A program made the position numbers and the translations under genes. The notes under the pieces are model-generated. The model saw nothing but the letters and a program-made list of their open reading frames with translations. It was not told the origin of the DNA and searched no databases. A stretch of 64,000 nucleotides of DNA, taken from the NCBI RefSeq assembly GCF_001468465.1, contig NZ_LNSA01000015.1:35285-99284 (forward strand), given 5' to 3'. Below, one piece after another: positions 54,205 to 63,978 of this stretch. The DNA is from Sphingopyxis sp. H115 (GTDB lineage Bacteria; Pseudomonadota; Alphaproteobacteria; Sphingomonadales; Sphingomonadaceae). The number at the start of each line of letters is the position of its first letter. Position 1 is the first letter of the stretch.

Positions 54205-55679
54205 CGGAGACTGCCGTGCTTAACGACGGGAAGATCAAAGCGGCGAAGGCGCGCGAATCTGCTTATCGCCTCGGAGATAGTGGGCAGCTCTATCTCCTGA
54301 TTACGCCATCTGGCGGCAAGCACTGGCGAATGAACTACACCTTTGGGCGGAACTCCGCGGGAAAGCTTGTTCAGAAGACGCTGAGTTTTGGCTCTTATCC
54401 TGCTGTCAGCCTCTTGGACGCGCGCGCTAAGCGCGATGAAGCCAAGCGAGTACTGAGCCAGGGAAGGGACCCAGCGGAAGAGCGCAGGGCCGTTGAACGG
54501 GCCGAGGCTCTCGAGAGGCAGAATAGTTTTCGCGCGGCCACCGAAGCCTGGTTCGAGCTTCAGAGCGGATGGTCTCTCCAGAAGCTGCGCGAATCAGCGA
54601 TGGAGAACGAAGGCAAATGGTCGCATCTCCATGCCGACATTTGGACTGTCGACCCCCTCGCTCGTTGGTCAGCAGTTCACTCACGCGATGTCTGGGTGAG
54701 CTTGGAACGTGATGTCCTGCCTGTGATCGGGGACGAGCCGATCGCCAAATTGAAGGCGCCAGCAATTCTGGCTCTGTTACGAAACGTCGAAAACCGCGGC
54801 GCGATCGAGACTGCGCACCGTCTGCGGCAACGAATTTCAGCGGTATTTGTGTACGGGATCGCGGCTGGCCTTTGTGACAGCGATCCTGTCGCCACGCTTT
54901 CAAAGGCCTTGAAGCCTGTTCCAGAGTCAAAGCACCAACCATCGATAGTGGACGAACAGCCCGACCAAGCCGGACGAATCACCGCCGTTCGTCAGATGTT
55001 GTTGGATTGCGAAGCGCAGCGTTGTCGAGCGCAGACCAAACTCGCGCTTCGATTGCTTGCTCTAACCGCAGTGCGGCCCGGGGATCTCATCGGTGCACGC
55101 TGGACCGAGTTTTTCGATCTCGGCGGCAATGAGCCGACCTGGATAATTCCGGCTTTGCGAATGAAGGGGATAAAGGCCAGGAAGGACAGCTCTGACTTTG
55201 ATCATCATGTCCCCCTCTCGATGCAGGCCGTGGACGTACTGAATCAGCTCAGGCGTTTGACCGGAAAGTTCCTGTTTTGCTTTCCTGGCGAACGGCAGGC
55301 TAATCGCCCGATATCGGAGAACACACTGAGGGCGCTCCTCATTCGGGCCGATTATCATCAGCGCCACGTCCCGCATGGATTTCGCGCTGCTTTTTCAACC
55401 ATTATGAATGAGCGCGCCAAGGAGCTGGGAAATGATGGCGACCGCGCCGTTATTGATTTGATGCTGGCTCATGTTCCGCAGTCGTCGGGCGAACGAAACT
55501 CTCCCGGAACGCTGGTTTCGGGGTCCGAGGATGCCTACAATCGGGCGGCCTATAGACCACGCCGCAGGCAGCTCGCGCAGGAATGGGCCGATATCGTATT
55601 CGATGGGTTTTGGCCGGCCGAGACCCTGCTCAATGGACCGATTAGATGGGCGGCAACCGGCCCGGGAAGGCCGCGGTAG
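54177..55679 (+). CDS. P4-type tyrosine integrase
   Basis: 500 residues, or 493 from the ATG at 54198. The N-terminal DUF4102 arm-binding domain has LNDGKIKAAKARESAYRLGD and LYLLITPSGGKHWRMNY. The catalytic domain carries Arg in LTAVRPGDLIGARW near residue 300, HGFRAAFSTIMNER near 400, His in LMLAHVPQSSG near 432, and Tyr in DAYNRAAYRPRR near 455. It integrates the island into the tRNA-Ser gene. Its direction, away from the tRNA, is typical. Confidence 0.93.
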   Translation: MVSVRTSMVSETAVLNDGKIKAAKARESAYRLGDSGQLYLLITPSGGKHWRMNYTFGRNSAGKLVQKTLSFGSYPAVSLLDARAKRDEAKRVLSQGRDPAEERRAVERAEALERQNSFRAATEAWFELQSGWSLQKLRESAMENEGKWSHLHADIWTVDPLARWSAVHSRDVWVSLERDVLPVIGDEPIAKLKAPAILALLRNVENRGAIETAHRLRQRISAVFVYGIAAGLCDSDPVATLSKALKPVPESKHQPSIVDEQPDQAGRITAVRQMLLDCEAQRCRAQTKLALRLLALTAVRPGDLIGARWTEFFDLGGNEPTWIIPALRMKGIKARKDSSDFDHHVPLSMQAVDVLNQLRRLTGKFLFCFPGERQANRPISENTLRALLIRADYHQRHVPHGFRAAFSTIMNERAKELGNDGDRAVIDLMLAHVPQSSGERNSPGTLVSGSEDAYNRAAYRPRRRQLAQEWADIVFDGFWPAETLLNGPIRWAATGPGRPR

Positions 55680-55709
55680 CTCGATATTTATACTGCTCCA
55701 ACAAAAATC

Positions 55710-56123
55710 TCATTGTAACCGTTGTTCATCTCGCCAGCATTTTACCTCCGCCAGACTCCATCGTGAAGCCGTCCCTCCCGGCTTGTAGGGCTTGGGAAAT
55801 TTATGCTGGCGGATTAGAGCATAAATCCGAGTTTTTCCGATGCCTGCGATGCGTTTGACGACGTCGAGCGAAACGAGAGGATCGTCGGCCTCGGCGGACG
55901 TCGATATGACCTCGAGAGACTTGGATTTCGTGTCGCAACTTGAGCACGGTGTAGACACCGCGAACTGGTCGAGTTGTCTTTCCTTCATCGCCGCAGCTAT
56001 CAATTTCAAAGCGGCTGGGCTTGCGGAGATCAATTTAGCTAGCTCTTCCGCTAGGCCCATGCCCCCGGCATCGCCGCGCGCCGTCGACTTTGGCCTATGG
56101 AGGTTGCTGGCTGGTGAGTTCAT
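55710..56123 (-). CDS. AlpA-like helix-turn-helix regulator
   Basis: 137 residues. The C-terminal ~65 match AlpA/excisionase-type proteins: LVSLDVVKRIAGIGKTRIYA, then HKFPKPYKPGGTASRWSLAE. The N-terminal ~70 are longer than usual and hold two Cys (STPCSSCDTK). AlpA regulates excision of P4-like islands by acting on the integrase region. It is convergent with the integrase, 30 bp apart. Confidence 0.82.
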   Translation of the reverse strand: MNSPASNLHRPKSTARGDAGGMGLAEELAKLISASPAALKLIAAAMKERQLDQFAVSTPCSSCDTKSKSLEVISTSAEADDPLVSLDVVKRIAGIGKTRIYALIRQHKFPKPYKPGGTASRWSLAEVKCWRDEQRLQ

Positions 56124-56153
56124 GCCCTAAACGTAGTTCAAGGACGATATTAA

Positions 56154-56167
56154 TCACCGGGGGGTGA
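56154..56167. promoter_or_regulatory. Palindrome upstream of alpA
   Basis: TCACC-GGGG-GGTGA lies 31 bp before the AlpA start (minus strand), in a 252-bp gap shared with the plus-strand membrane gene. A plausible operator; the rest of the gap (56124-56375) shows no gene. Confidence 0.4.
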
Positions 56168-56375
56168 CATCGAGATAATGTTACTGTGCGGGTCGGGAGT
56201 TTCTCAATCATCCCGTTTTGAGCGATTGTGCGACCGCTATTGTCATAGGAACAGTGCAAATGACCCGAAGGTTTCCGATCGTGACTGCGGCACGAATGGC
56301 AGAGCTTGACAGCGGCGGGGGGTGGAAGAGGCTGGATTGATTAGCCGCATTTGAGCAATGGGGATGGAGGCGCAT

Positions 56376-56798
56376 ATGGATAGTGACGACATTGATTTCG
56401 AGCCGTTTCGAGACGTCCCATCAAAGGTCGATCTTCGATTGCGTATCGACCGTCTGGATGCGTCCGCCGACGCGAAGGCTTTGTTGAATGACCTTCTCGA
56501 CGTTGCGATGGAGGCGGGCGGCCGCGTGGTGGCAGCGGGCAGACAAATATTGGCGTTCGTCTTCGACATGGTGAAGCGATATCCAAACACGGCATTTGGC
56601 ATGATCGTCGCGCTCGTCGTGTCGTCCCTAATTACATCAATACCATTGTTTGGCGCAGTGTTGGGTCCGCTCCTGGCGCCGTTGCTGCTTGCGTTTGGCC
56701 TTGCGGCGGGAGCGTTGGCGGACCTAAAAGACGGGCCGATGCGGTCGCGGGTGGCGATTCTCGAAGAGCATTTTGCAAATGTGATCGACCATGGATGA
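56376..56798 (+). CDS. Island membrane protein of unknown function
   Basis: 140 residues from ATG 56376 after GGAGG. The N-terminal ~40 residues are acidic (DSDDIDFEPF) and helical, then two close hydrophobic segments (YPNTAFGMIVALVVSSLITS and LFGAVLGPLLAPLLLAFGLA), and a charged tail. It overlaps the next gene by 8 bases, so the two proteins are probably made together. No family recognised. Confidence 0.7.
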   Translation: MDSDDIDFEPFRDVPSKVDLRLRIDRLDASADAKALLNDLLDVAMEAGGRVVAAGRQILAFVFDMVKRYPNTAFGMIVALVVSSLITSIPLFGAVLGPLLAPLLLAFGLAAGALADLKDGPMRSRVAILEEHFANVIDHG

Positions 56799-57687
56799 GC
56801 AATCGCAAGGCGAGATGCTACTCAAGCAGGCTTTCTCGGAGATCGAATGTGTGATCGCCGATCCGCTTCGATTCAAACTTCAGCTAGGAATTGGAGAGGA
56901 CGCCTACACCTCGCTTCGTACAACGAAGTATCTCTATCGGGTTTGGGATACGGCTAGTTGGGCGGGGACGGGGGCCGCGGTGGCAGCATCGAAAACTGTT
57001 GCAACGACCTTCTTTGCGCCAACCGGGCTGGCTGCACTGTTTGGCTTCGGAGCCGCTGTTACGCCTGTGGGATGGGTCCTCTTCGCGGCCGCCACATCGG
57101 CTGGCGCATTCTATGGCGTCACTCGGCTATTTGGCGGCTACGAGGAATCTCGGGTCGACAAGATTCCTAAGTTCATAAACACTCCAATTGATGTGCTCGG
57201 CGCAAGCTTATTTGACCTGATGGCCGGGTTAGCCGTCCGTGTTGCCCAAATCGACGGCGAAATCGATAAACGAGAGATTGGCGCAATAACTGACTATTTT
57301 GTCGGGGAATGGGGCTTTCACCCAGCGTATGTTGAATCGGCCTTAGCGGTGGTTCGCACTGACATTCCTAAGGCGTCGGTCAAGGACATGGCGCGATCCC
57401 TCGCTTCATTTCAGGCCCAGAATCCGGATTGTAACAACCTCGCAATGCAAGCTGCGCTGGTGGATTTTCTCAGAGAAATCGCGATGGCGGACGGTGTCAT
57501 CGACGAACGCGAGGATTTGGCCATTGACGCGATCGCTCATTCAATGAAAGCGATGCCCTTTAGTCGATTGCGGCTGAAAAAATGGGCATTAACCAATGTC
57601 TCTAAAGCCGCAGGGGCAGTGACTGAGGTCGTGAAGGGTCGAGTCCGGAAGATTGATATCCGAGGGGTGTTCCGTAGGGCGACATGA
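56791..57687 (+). CDS. TerB-like domain protein with N-terminal membrane-associated region
   Basis: 298 residues. Residues ~50-115 are hydrophobic and Ala/Gly-rich (TGAAVAASKTVATTFFAPTG, VTPVGWVLFAAATSAGAFYG). The C-terminal ~150 resemble a TerB-like fold with two acidic metal-like turns: AQIDGEIDKREIGAITDYFV near 150 and AMADGVIDEREDLAIDAIAH near 230. TerB-like domains occur in stress and phage-defence loci. Coupled to the preceding membrane gene. Its role, if any, in the adjacent defence operon is open. Confidence 0.75.
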   Translation: MDEQSQGEMLLKQAFSEIECVIADPLRFKLQLGIGEDAYTSLRTTKYLYRVWDTASWAGTGAAVAASKTVATTFFAPTGLAALFGFGAAVTPVGWVLFAAATSAGAFYGVTRLFGGYEESRVDKIPKFINTPIDVLGASLFDLMAGLAVRVAQIDGEIDKREIGAITDYFVGEWGFHPAYVESALAVVRTDIPKASVKDMARSLASFQAQNPDCNNLAMQAALVDFLREIAMADGVIDEREDLAIDAIAHSMKAMPFSRLRLKKWALTNVSKAAGAVTEVVKGRVRKIDIRGVFRRAT

Positions 57688-57807
57688 CCCTATGGTCCAA
57701 TTCTTCGTGAGCCATTCTACCGATAACTCTCAAGTGCTCCGGGCTTTGGCCAACAATTTCGAGGTCATCATCTAATGCCGATTGTGTTCCGTCTGCCCCC
57801 ACAGTAG

Positions 57808-57837
57808 ATGGACCCATAAGGAAACTGGTCGGGCCAT
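57808..57837. promoter_or_regulatory. Inverted repeat before the WYL regulator
   Basis: ATGGACCC (57808-57815) and GGGCCAT (57831-57837) form an imperfect inverted repeat 22 bp before the WYL regulator start. It could be its own operator. The rest of 57688-57858 holds no gene. Confidence 0.35.
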
Positions 57838-57858
57838 GTTTGCTGGGGGAGGCGTCAC

Positions 57859-58728
57859 ATGGGCTATGAAATTGCGTTGCGTCGCGGCGTCGAGAGCAGG
57901 CTGGAATTCATCGAATTCCGATTGTTCTGGGAAGGCCACGTAAACCGAAGTGACATCGTCGAGACATTCGGGGTTTCGATCAATCAGGCGTCAGCCGATC
58001 TCAACAGATATCTGGGGCTAGCCGAGACCAACATGGTCTACGACAAAAGCGCACGGACCTATGTGCGAAGCTCTTCCTTCAAGCCAATCTTCCGTAAGCC
58101 TGACGCCGAGCGGTATCTCACTCAGATCCGGTCGATCGCTGACGGGATCATTACTCCCGACGATGCCTGGATAGGCCGCGTTCCGGGGCTTGCTTGCGCG
58201 CCAACACCTGCCCGCGGTGTGTCTGCCCCCATTCTCCGAGCGATTGTGACCGCGATCAAGCGCAAGGAAGCACTCGAAGTCCTCTATCAGTCGATGTCCT
58301 CGCCGGATCCGTCCTGGCGCTGGATCGCGCCGCATGCCTTGGTCTTTGACGGGTTCAGATGGCACGCCCGAGCGCTTTGCGTCCGTAGCGGGGAGTTCAA
58401 GGACTTCGTCCTGTCCCGCATCGAAGAAACGCGCGCGAGCAAAGTCTCCGAGGGGGCGGATCCGCGCGATCATGATTGGCTCAGTGACATTGACCTCGTC
58501 ATCGCGCCCCATCCTGAACTGAGTGTCGGCCAACGAAAGGCGATCGAACTCGATTATGCGATGGAAGGGGGCAGGGCGACCATCCCGGTCAAGCGCGCGC
58601 TCTTATATTATGCGCTCAAGCGGCTTGGGCTCGACACAGACCCGTCGGCTCGGCGGCCTCAGGATCAGCAGATCGTTTTGTTAAATTGGCACGAGGTCAA
58701 TCTAGGTTTGGGCGGCGTCGACAAGTAA
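57859..58728 (+). CDS. WYL-domain regulator, CapW/BrxR type
   Basis: 289 residues. Winged helix at the N-terminus: LEFIEFRLFWEGHVNRSDIV and FGVSINQASADLNRYLGLAE. The WYL-like middle domain has EALEVLYQSMSSPDPSWRWI, APHALVFDGFRWHARALCVR and FKDFVLSRIEETRAS. A C-terminal extension (RALLYYALKRLGLD) fits CapW/BrxR. Such proteins repress defence operons and release on a nucleic-acid signal. It starts after GGGGGAGG and precedes the DUF499 operon by 85 bp. Confidence 0.85.
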   Translation: MGYEIALRRGVESRLEFIEFRLFWEGHVNRSDIVETFGVSINQASADLNRYLGLAETNMVYDKSARTYVRSSSFKPIFRKPDAERYLTQIRSIADGIITPDDAWIGRVPGLACAPTPARGVSAPILRAIVTAIKRKEALEVLYQSMSSPDPSWRWIAPHALVFDGFRWHARALCVRSGEFKDFVLSRIEETRASKVSEGADPRDHDWLSDIDLVIAPHPELSVGQRKAIELDYAMEGGRATIPVKRALLYYALKRLGLDTDPSARRPQDQQIVLLNWHEVNLGLGGVDK

Positions 58729-58813
58729 TGTGCGGTGTGACTTAGTTATTTAGCAATCTTGGGCAAGTACAACGATCAAATCGATGCTTATGTCGGATGA
58801 TGGGGAGCTGAAG

Positions 58814-61800
58814 ATGAGTTTGGGTTACAATATTCCTTTGGTCACCTCTGTCTGCGACGTCAGCCCGGACGTATTCTCCATGAGCCGGTCGGAGCAAGTG
58901 GAACACCTCTCGTCGATTGGCGACGCGGATATATCGACCGCGCGCGCTTTCTACGCGCGAAACCACGTCACTAGCGGGATGTCCGAGTTCCTGGGTGGCG
59001 CACTTCGGCGCCTGTCCGGCCAGAGTCAGCAGGCGGTCTTTGAGCTTCGCCAGGCGATGGGAGGAGGTAAAACCCACAATATGATCGCCCTCGGCCTCCT
59101 AGCCCGGTTCCCGGAGCTGAAGGACCAACTTCCGGACATAGTCACGGCCGGAATGAGTGACGACCCTGCCGTGATCGCCACCGTCAATGGGCGAGACGTT
59201 CAGAACTTCCTTTGGGGGGACATCGCCGAGCAGCTGGGACAAGCGGAAGCGTTCCGGGACCACTGGGTCAACGGGCCGAAGGAGATGAACGAGGGGGACT
59301 GGATCCGGCTCATAGGAGACCGGCCCACCCTGATCATGCTCGATGAACTTCCCCCGTACCTCGCCATGGCGCACACCAAAGCGATCGGTCAGGGGACCCT
59401 GCTCGACCTTCTGAAATACTCAATCGCCAACCTTTTCTCCGCTGCGATGAAGCTCAAACGCTGCGTGGTCGTAGTCGCCTCCCTCGATGCCGCTTATGAC
59501 GAGGCGCGCCGGATCCTGGGCGGGCAGCTCGCCGACCTCCAGAAGGAGACGAGCCGCGGAGCGAAATCCATCACTCCGGTCGACCTGAACACGGGCGAGA
59601 TCTACGATATCCTGCGCAAACGCCTCTTTACCCGGCTACCGGATCCGGACGGGGCGGAGGTGGACCGGGTGGCGCAGGCCTATCTCGCCACCTACCAAGA
59701 GGCGATCCGGGGCCGTGCGCTGGCGAAATCCGCAGAACAGATAGCGGACGAGATCGTCGGCTCCTATCCGTTCCACCCGAGCTACAAGGACATTCTCTCC
59801 CTCTTCAAGGAGAACGAGAAGTTTCGCCAGACTCGGGGCCTGATCCAGTTCACCGCGAACCTGATGCGCGGGGTCTGGGGTAGGAAGGGCCAAGAGGAGG
59901 TGTTCCTGATCGGAGCTCAGTTCCTCGACTTCTCCGATCAAGAAACCCGAGATCAGGTGAAGGAGATTGAGCGGTCGCTCGAGTCCGCCCTCGCCAGCGA
60001 CGTCTATGACACGGACGGGTCTGCCCATGCGCAGGGGATCGACGGCGACCGCCACGATCGCGTCGCATCGCAGGTGGCGACTCTCCTGTTCATTTCGTCG
60101 TTGTCGGACAACACTGATGGGATCCGAGGCCTGCCGCGCGACACGGTCGTCGAGTATTTAGTCTCTCCCGGCCAAGAGCCCACGCGGTTCATTGAGGCGT
60201 TCGACCAACTCCGCGACAGATGCTGGTACCTGCACAACCGAGACGGGGACCGGTGGTATTTCTCGGACATAGCCAACGTCCGCAAGCAGATCGAAGACAA
60301 GGTCGGGAAGATCCCTCAGGACCGGGTCGATGAAGAGATGCGTCGCCGCCTCACGGACATCTTCCGTCCGGTGAACAAGCTCGCCTATTCCGAGCTGGTG
60401 GTGCTTCCGCGGGTCGATGACGTGAACCTGACTCCGTCTAAGCGGGCCTGTCTGGTCCTCTCTCCCGACGCGAAGTCCCCGCCCGCTGCGGCGGCGCGGT
60501 TCTTCGAGGACGTGGTCTACAAGAATGCGTTCTGCGTGGTTACCGGTGACGGGTCGAAGATGGCCAGCGCGGAGGACAGCGTTCGCCGTCTCCTCGCGAT
60601 TGCTGCCGTGAAGACGATCGTCGCGGATACCCCAAGGCACCAGCGGGAGATCGAGACAGAGCAGGAGACGACCGAGATCGGCTTCAACTCCACCGTCAAG
60701 AGCCTATTCAACGCGGTCTGGTACCCCCAGACCAAAGAGCTGAAGAGCGCCCGGATCGACCTCGGCCACTTCCAGGAGCGGGGAGTGATACAAGGGGAGA
60801 AGGCTGTTGAGGCGGCCCTCGCGGGGGGAGGGGCAAAGAAGCTCGTCGAACTTGACCCGGAGAAAATGGACGGGCTGATCCAACGCTGCGAGGATCAACT
60901 CTTTCCGGAGAACCAGTCCCGCACACGCTGGTCGGACGTGCTGGAGCGCGCCGCGTCGAACCCTCGCTGGATATGGCTTCCGCCGAAGGGCATGGATGAG
61001 ATTAAGGCAGCGGCCCTCGCGGAGGGGCGCTGGGTCGAAGAGAACGGCTACGTCGACAAGAGCCCGCCCCCGCCTCAGCCCGTGGTCAGGGTCACCCGGA
61101 TCGGTGGGGACGACACGACCGGGGAAAGCGAACTTGAGCTCGCTGTCTCGAATGCCGGACGAGCACCCGAGGTGCTAGTCGCCCCGACCCGGGAAGGGCT
61201 GGGCGCGGGCGAGACGATCACGGACCGGACCTACCGGACCACGGAAGTCGAGCTCTGGTTCCAGTCCCGCAACCCGGAAACGGGCGAAGTGAGCGAACCC
61301 TATCGCTGGGCTGGGTCGATCACGATCACCCATGAGAGGCGCGATAACGCCGGCATGTGGCAGGTGACTCTCGCTGCGCGCCCCGAGGCCGAGCTGCGTT
61401 GGAACATTTCGGGCATCAACCCGAAGGACGGGGCGGTCTACGATGGGGAGCCGATCGAGATCGATGGGCGCCAGAAGACCACGCTCCACGTTTACGCGGT
61501 CAAGGGGAGCGTATCGGCCCAGCGGACCTTCGCTTTCGACGCAGTCGGTGCGCGGCGAACTATCAACAACGAGCGCCCCGCGAAGGCGAAGCGGGACTTT
61601 CAGTTTGCCTCGAAGGGTGAGGTTCTCAGGGTTGTCCGGGCCGCGAAAGGGAAGGAGAGCGTCCGGTTCCACGGGGTCAGCGTCACCGTTGGCGAGGGAG
61701 AGCGGAGCCTCCGGGTGCGCAGCGGCGGGGACGTCGCCCTGTCGGGTGCGGACATTGAGACGATGATCGAGGGTCTGCGCGGTGCACTTGGGCAGGCGGA

Positions 61801-61918
61801 CGCGGAGGTGCAGCTCCGGTTTCGTGAGGCGGACTTCCCGGATGGGTACGCCCTGAAGGACTTCGCGACCCAGGTTGGGATCGACATCCCGGTCGAGGAC
61901 GTGGAGCAGGAGGCCTGA
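58814..61918 (+). CDS. DUF499 anti-phage-associated ATPase
   Basis: 1034 residues from ATG 58814, which has GGGGAG 6 bases upstream; ATGs at 58784 and 58790 lack a ribosome site. Walker A FELRQAMGGGKTHNMIAL near residue 83, Walker B PTLIMLDELPPYL near 173. The central region has KSAEQIADEIVGSYPFHPSY and an AAA-like helical part; the C-terminal third (~760-1034) is beta-rich with RVTRIGGDDTTGESELELAV. Large ATPases of this family are found in DISARM/Pgl-like defence loci with DUF1156 methylases. They probably power translocation or remodelling. Confidence 0.88.
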   Translation: MSLGYNIPLVTSVCDVSPDVFSMSRSEQVEHLSSIGDADISTARAFYARNHVTSGMSEFLGGALRRLSGQSQQAVFELRQAMGGGKTHNMIALGLLARFPELKDQLPDIVTAGMSDDPAVIATVNGRDVQNFLWGDIAEQLGQAEAFRDHWVNGPKEMNEGDWIRLIGDRPTLIMLDELPPYLAMAHTKAIGQGTLLDLLKYSIANLFSAAMKLKRCVVVVASLDAAYDEARRILGGQLADLQKETSRGAKSITPVDLNTGEIYDILRKRLFTRLPDPDGAEVDRVAQAYLATYQEAIRGRALAKSAEQIADEIVGSYPFHPSYKDILSLFKENEKFRQTRGLIQFTANLMRGVWGRKGQEEVFLIGAQFLDFSDQETRDQVKEIERSLESALASDVYDTDGSAHAQGIDGDRHDRVASQVATLLFISSLSDNTDGIRGLPRDTVVEYLVSPGQEPTRFIEAFDQLRDRCWYLHNRDGDRWYFSDIANVRKQIEDKVGKIPQDRVDEEMRRRLTDIFRPVNKLAYSELVVLPRVDDVNLTPSKRACLVLSPDAKSPPAAAARFFEDVVYKNAFCVVTGDGSKMASAEDSVRRLLAIAAVKTIVADTPRHQREIETEQETTEIGFNSTVKSLFNAVWYPQTKELKSARIDLGHFQERGVIQGEKAVEAALAGGGAKKLVELDPEKMDGLIQRCEDQLFPENQSRTRWSDVLERAASNPRWIWLPPKGMDEIKAAALAEGRWVEENGYVDKSPPPPQPVVRVTRIGGDDTTGESELELAVSNAGRAPEVLVAPTREGLGAGETITDRTYRTTEVELWFQSRNPETGEVSEPYRWAGSITITHERRDNAGMWQVTLAARPEAELRWNISGINPKDGAVYDGEPIEIDGRQKTTLHVYAVKGSVSAQRTFAFDAVGARRTINNERPAKAKRDFQFASKGEVLRVVRAAKGKESVRFHGVSVTVGEGERSLRVRSGGDVALSGADIETMIEGLRGALGQADAEVQLRFREADFPDGYALKDFATQVGIDIPVEDVEQEA

Positions 61919-62490
61919 TGGCGGAAAAAGTGATTACTCACGGGTTCGGGGTTCCGAATGACCCACTGCCGCACCAGTTCCTGGTCCGGATCCCGGCTGG
62001 CCGCACAGACCCAGTCGAGGTCTGGGAAGATTTCGGCGCGGTCGGGGTCGGGACAGCCGCGCAGCGGCTCTGTCGGGCCGCAGTACCGCGCGACACCTGG
62101 CGCCAGGTAGCGGAGGGGGTGAAGGCCCACCTGAACCGGCGCCTGAAGGAGAAGGACCTGAAGGCGTCCCGGTTCAACGCCGGGGACAACCGGGTCGAAC
62201 GGATTCTCGGGCGCGAGCTCTGCGTGCTCGCTTGGGCGATCGAGGACGCGACCACGGACGAGGCGGCGATCGCGTTCAACCGGTGGTCCTCGCACCGGCC
62301 GGAGGAGCTTTGGTGGCTCTTCCAGCAGATCGACAAGGACGGGGGTGAGTGGGACAGCCCCAAGACCGGGTGGCGTATCGCGATCCGGCACGCCCTAGTA
62401 CGGGACGGGGAGGAGGCTCAGAAGGCACCCCGCCGCCCCCGCCCAGCGACACCGGGCGAGAAAACCCCCGACCTATTTAGCAAGTTCTGA
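61918..62490 (+). CDS. DUF3780 anti-phage-associated protein
   Basis: 190 residues. Begins VITHGFGVPNDPLPHQFLVR, then IPAGRTDPVEVWEDFGAVGV and AAIAFNRWSSHRPEELWWLF, matching DUF3780. No catalytic motif is evident. The start overlaps the DUF499 stop by one base (TGATG), and the methylase follows after 15 bp, so the three are one operon. A Pro-rich C-terminal tail ends in DLFSKF. Confidence 0.85.
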   Translation: MAEKVITHGFGVPNDPLPHQFLVRIPAGRTDPVEVWEDFGAVGVGTAAQRLCRAAVPRDTWRQVAEGVKAHLNRRLKEKDLKASRFNAGDNRVERILGRELCVLAWAIEDATTDEAAIAFNRWSSHRPEELWWLFQQIDKDGGEWDSPKTGWRIAIRHALVRDGEEAQKAPRRPRPATPGEKTPDLFSKF

Positions 62491-62505
62491 GGATTGATAA
62501 TAACC

Positions 62506-63978
62506 GTGACTGCCCCCGAGCAAACCGTCGTTGTACCGTTCAGTCTCCGAAACGCCCCATCCCTGATCGAGCGGGCCTGGCCGACGGCGAAGATTTCGGC
62601 AGAGACCCAGAAGGAGCGGAAGGCTGGCTCAGGTCAAACTCTGACCGGCCTTGGTTCTTATTGGAAAGGGCGCAAGCCGCTGATCCTGACCCGGGCCTGC
62701 GTGCTCGCCGCGCTGATGCCGGCAACCGACGATCTGGAGCGGGATGTCGAGATCTTTGAGAAACTGATGGGGATGGCGGATGAGACGTTCGGTCGTCGTT
62801 TCGTTGGCGGTCCGTCAGCCTTTGCCAAGCTCTTCCCCCAATTTGCCGAAACGGTCGCCACTGGAAAGAATTTCGAGTGGAGGTCCAACGTCCGTGAGGG
62901 TTACGATCAGTCCCACGAGGCGCAGAAGCTACTTTGTAGGGTAGAAAACGATATCCCGGACTGGGTTAGAAGGGATCTGAAGAGGCTGGCTGAGCGGCAA
63001 AGTCCCCACGGAGACCCCAAGGAGTTCGTGGCGGCTTTACCAAATAATTGGGACCCCTTCGTCGAGGAGAAACATCGGCGATGGTGCTGGCGTGATGATA
63101 TCACCGAGCACGAACGGGAGCGTCGGATCACACGGGCCTTCATGACCCTCCCATATGCGGAGCGCCTAGAAAAGGTGAAGCGGCCTGAAGAGCTACCTGA
63201 GGAGGTTCTGCTTGCGGGGGTCTGGGACGAGGTGAACGAGCATCTCGGAACCGAGGCGTATTCGATTTCGGATCTCGTGGAGCAGCTCGGCGTCAAGCGG
63301 TTCGGCCGTCGGCCGAAACTCGCGGACACCTTCTCTGGATCGGGGTCGATCCCATTCGAGGCGGCCCGGATGGGCTGTGACGCTTACGCCTCCGACCTGA
63401 ACCCGGTCGCCTGCATGCTGACTTGGGGGGCGTTCAACATCGTTGGCGCCACGCCGGACGAACATGAGCGGATGCACAAGCGTCAGGTCTCGGTGATGGC
63501 GGAGATCGACCGTGAGATCACCACGATGGGGATTGAGCATGATGAGGACGGGAACCGAGCAAAGGTGTTCCTCTACTGCCTGGAGACCAGGTGTCCTCGG
63601 ACCGGGTGGATAGTGCCACTTTCTTCGTCTTGGGTAATCTCAAAACAACGTAATGTTATCGCGCGTCTGATCCCAAATCACGAATCGAAGCGCTACGACA
63701 TTGAGATTATTTCTGGCGTCTCAGAGGCCGAAATGAAGATCGCGGACAAAGGGACCGTTATTGGAGGGAACCACGACCGTCGCCTACATCATCCACAGTT
63801 GGATGATATCCTTGGAGTCGCCATCAGAGAGATCCGTGGGGATTACAAGGACGAATCAGGTGCTAATAGGAACCGCCTCCGCCAGTGGAGTGTCAGCGAT
63901 AGGTCGCGTCCGTCAAGGTGGTGTAATTTCGGCTGTGGCCGTGGGCCATCGTCAGGCGGCTTTGGCGGTGATGTGTAG
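62506..63978 (+). pseudogene. DUF1156 DNA methyltransferase, truncated by inserted DNA
   Basis: The N-terminal DUF1156 domain reads APSLIERAWPTAKISAETQK and GQTLTGLGSYWKGRKPLILT. SAM motif I is KLADTFSGSGSIPFEAARMG with ASDLNPVA. Homology runs to RLRQWSVSD ending at 63900; the remaining 26 codons to 63978 are encoded by IS-end-like DNA. Full-length members have a catalytic NPPY-type motif further on, which is not present. GTG 62506 is chosen; a TTG at 62494 is only one base from the GAGG. Confidence 0.75.
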
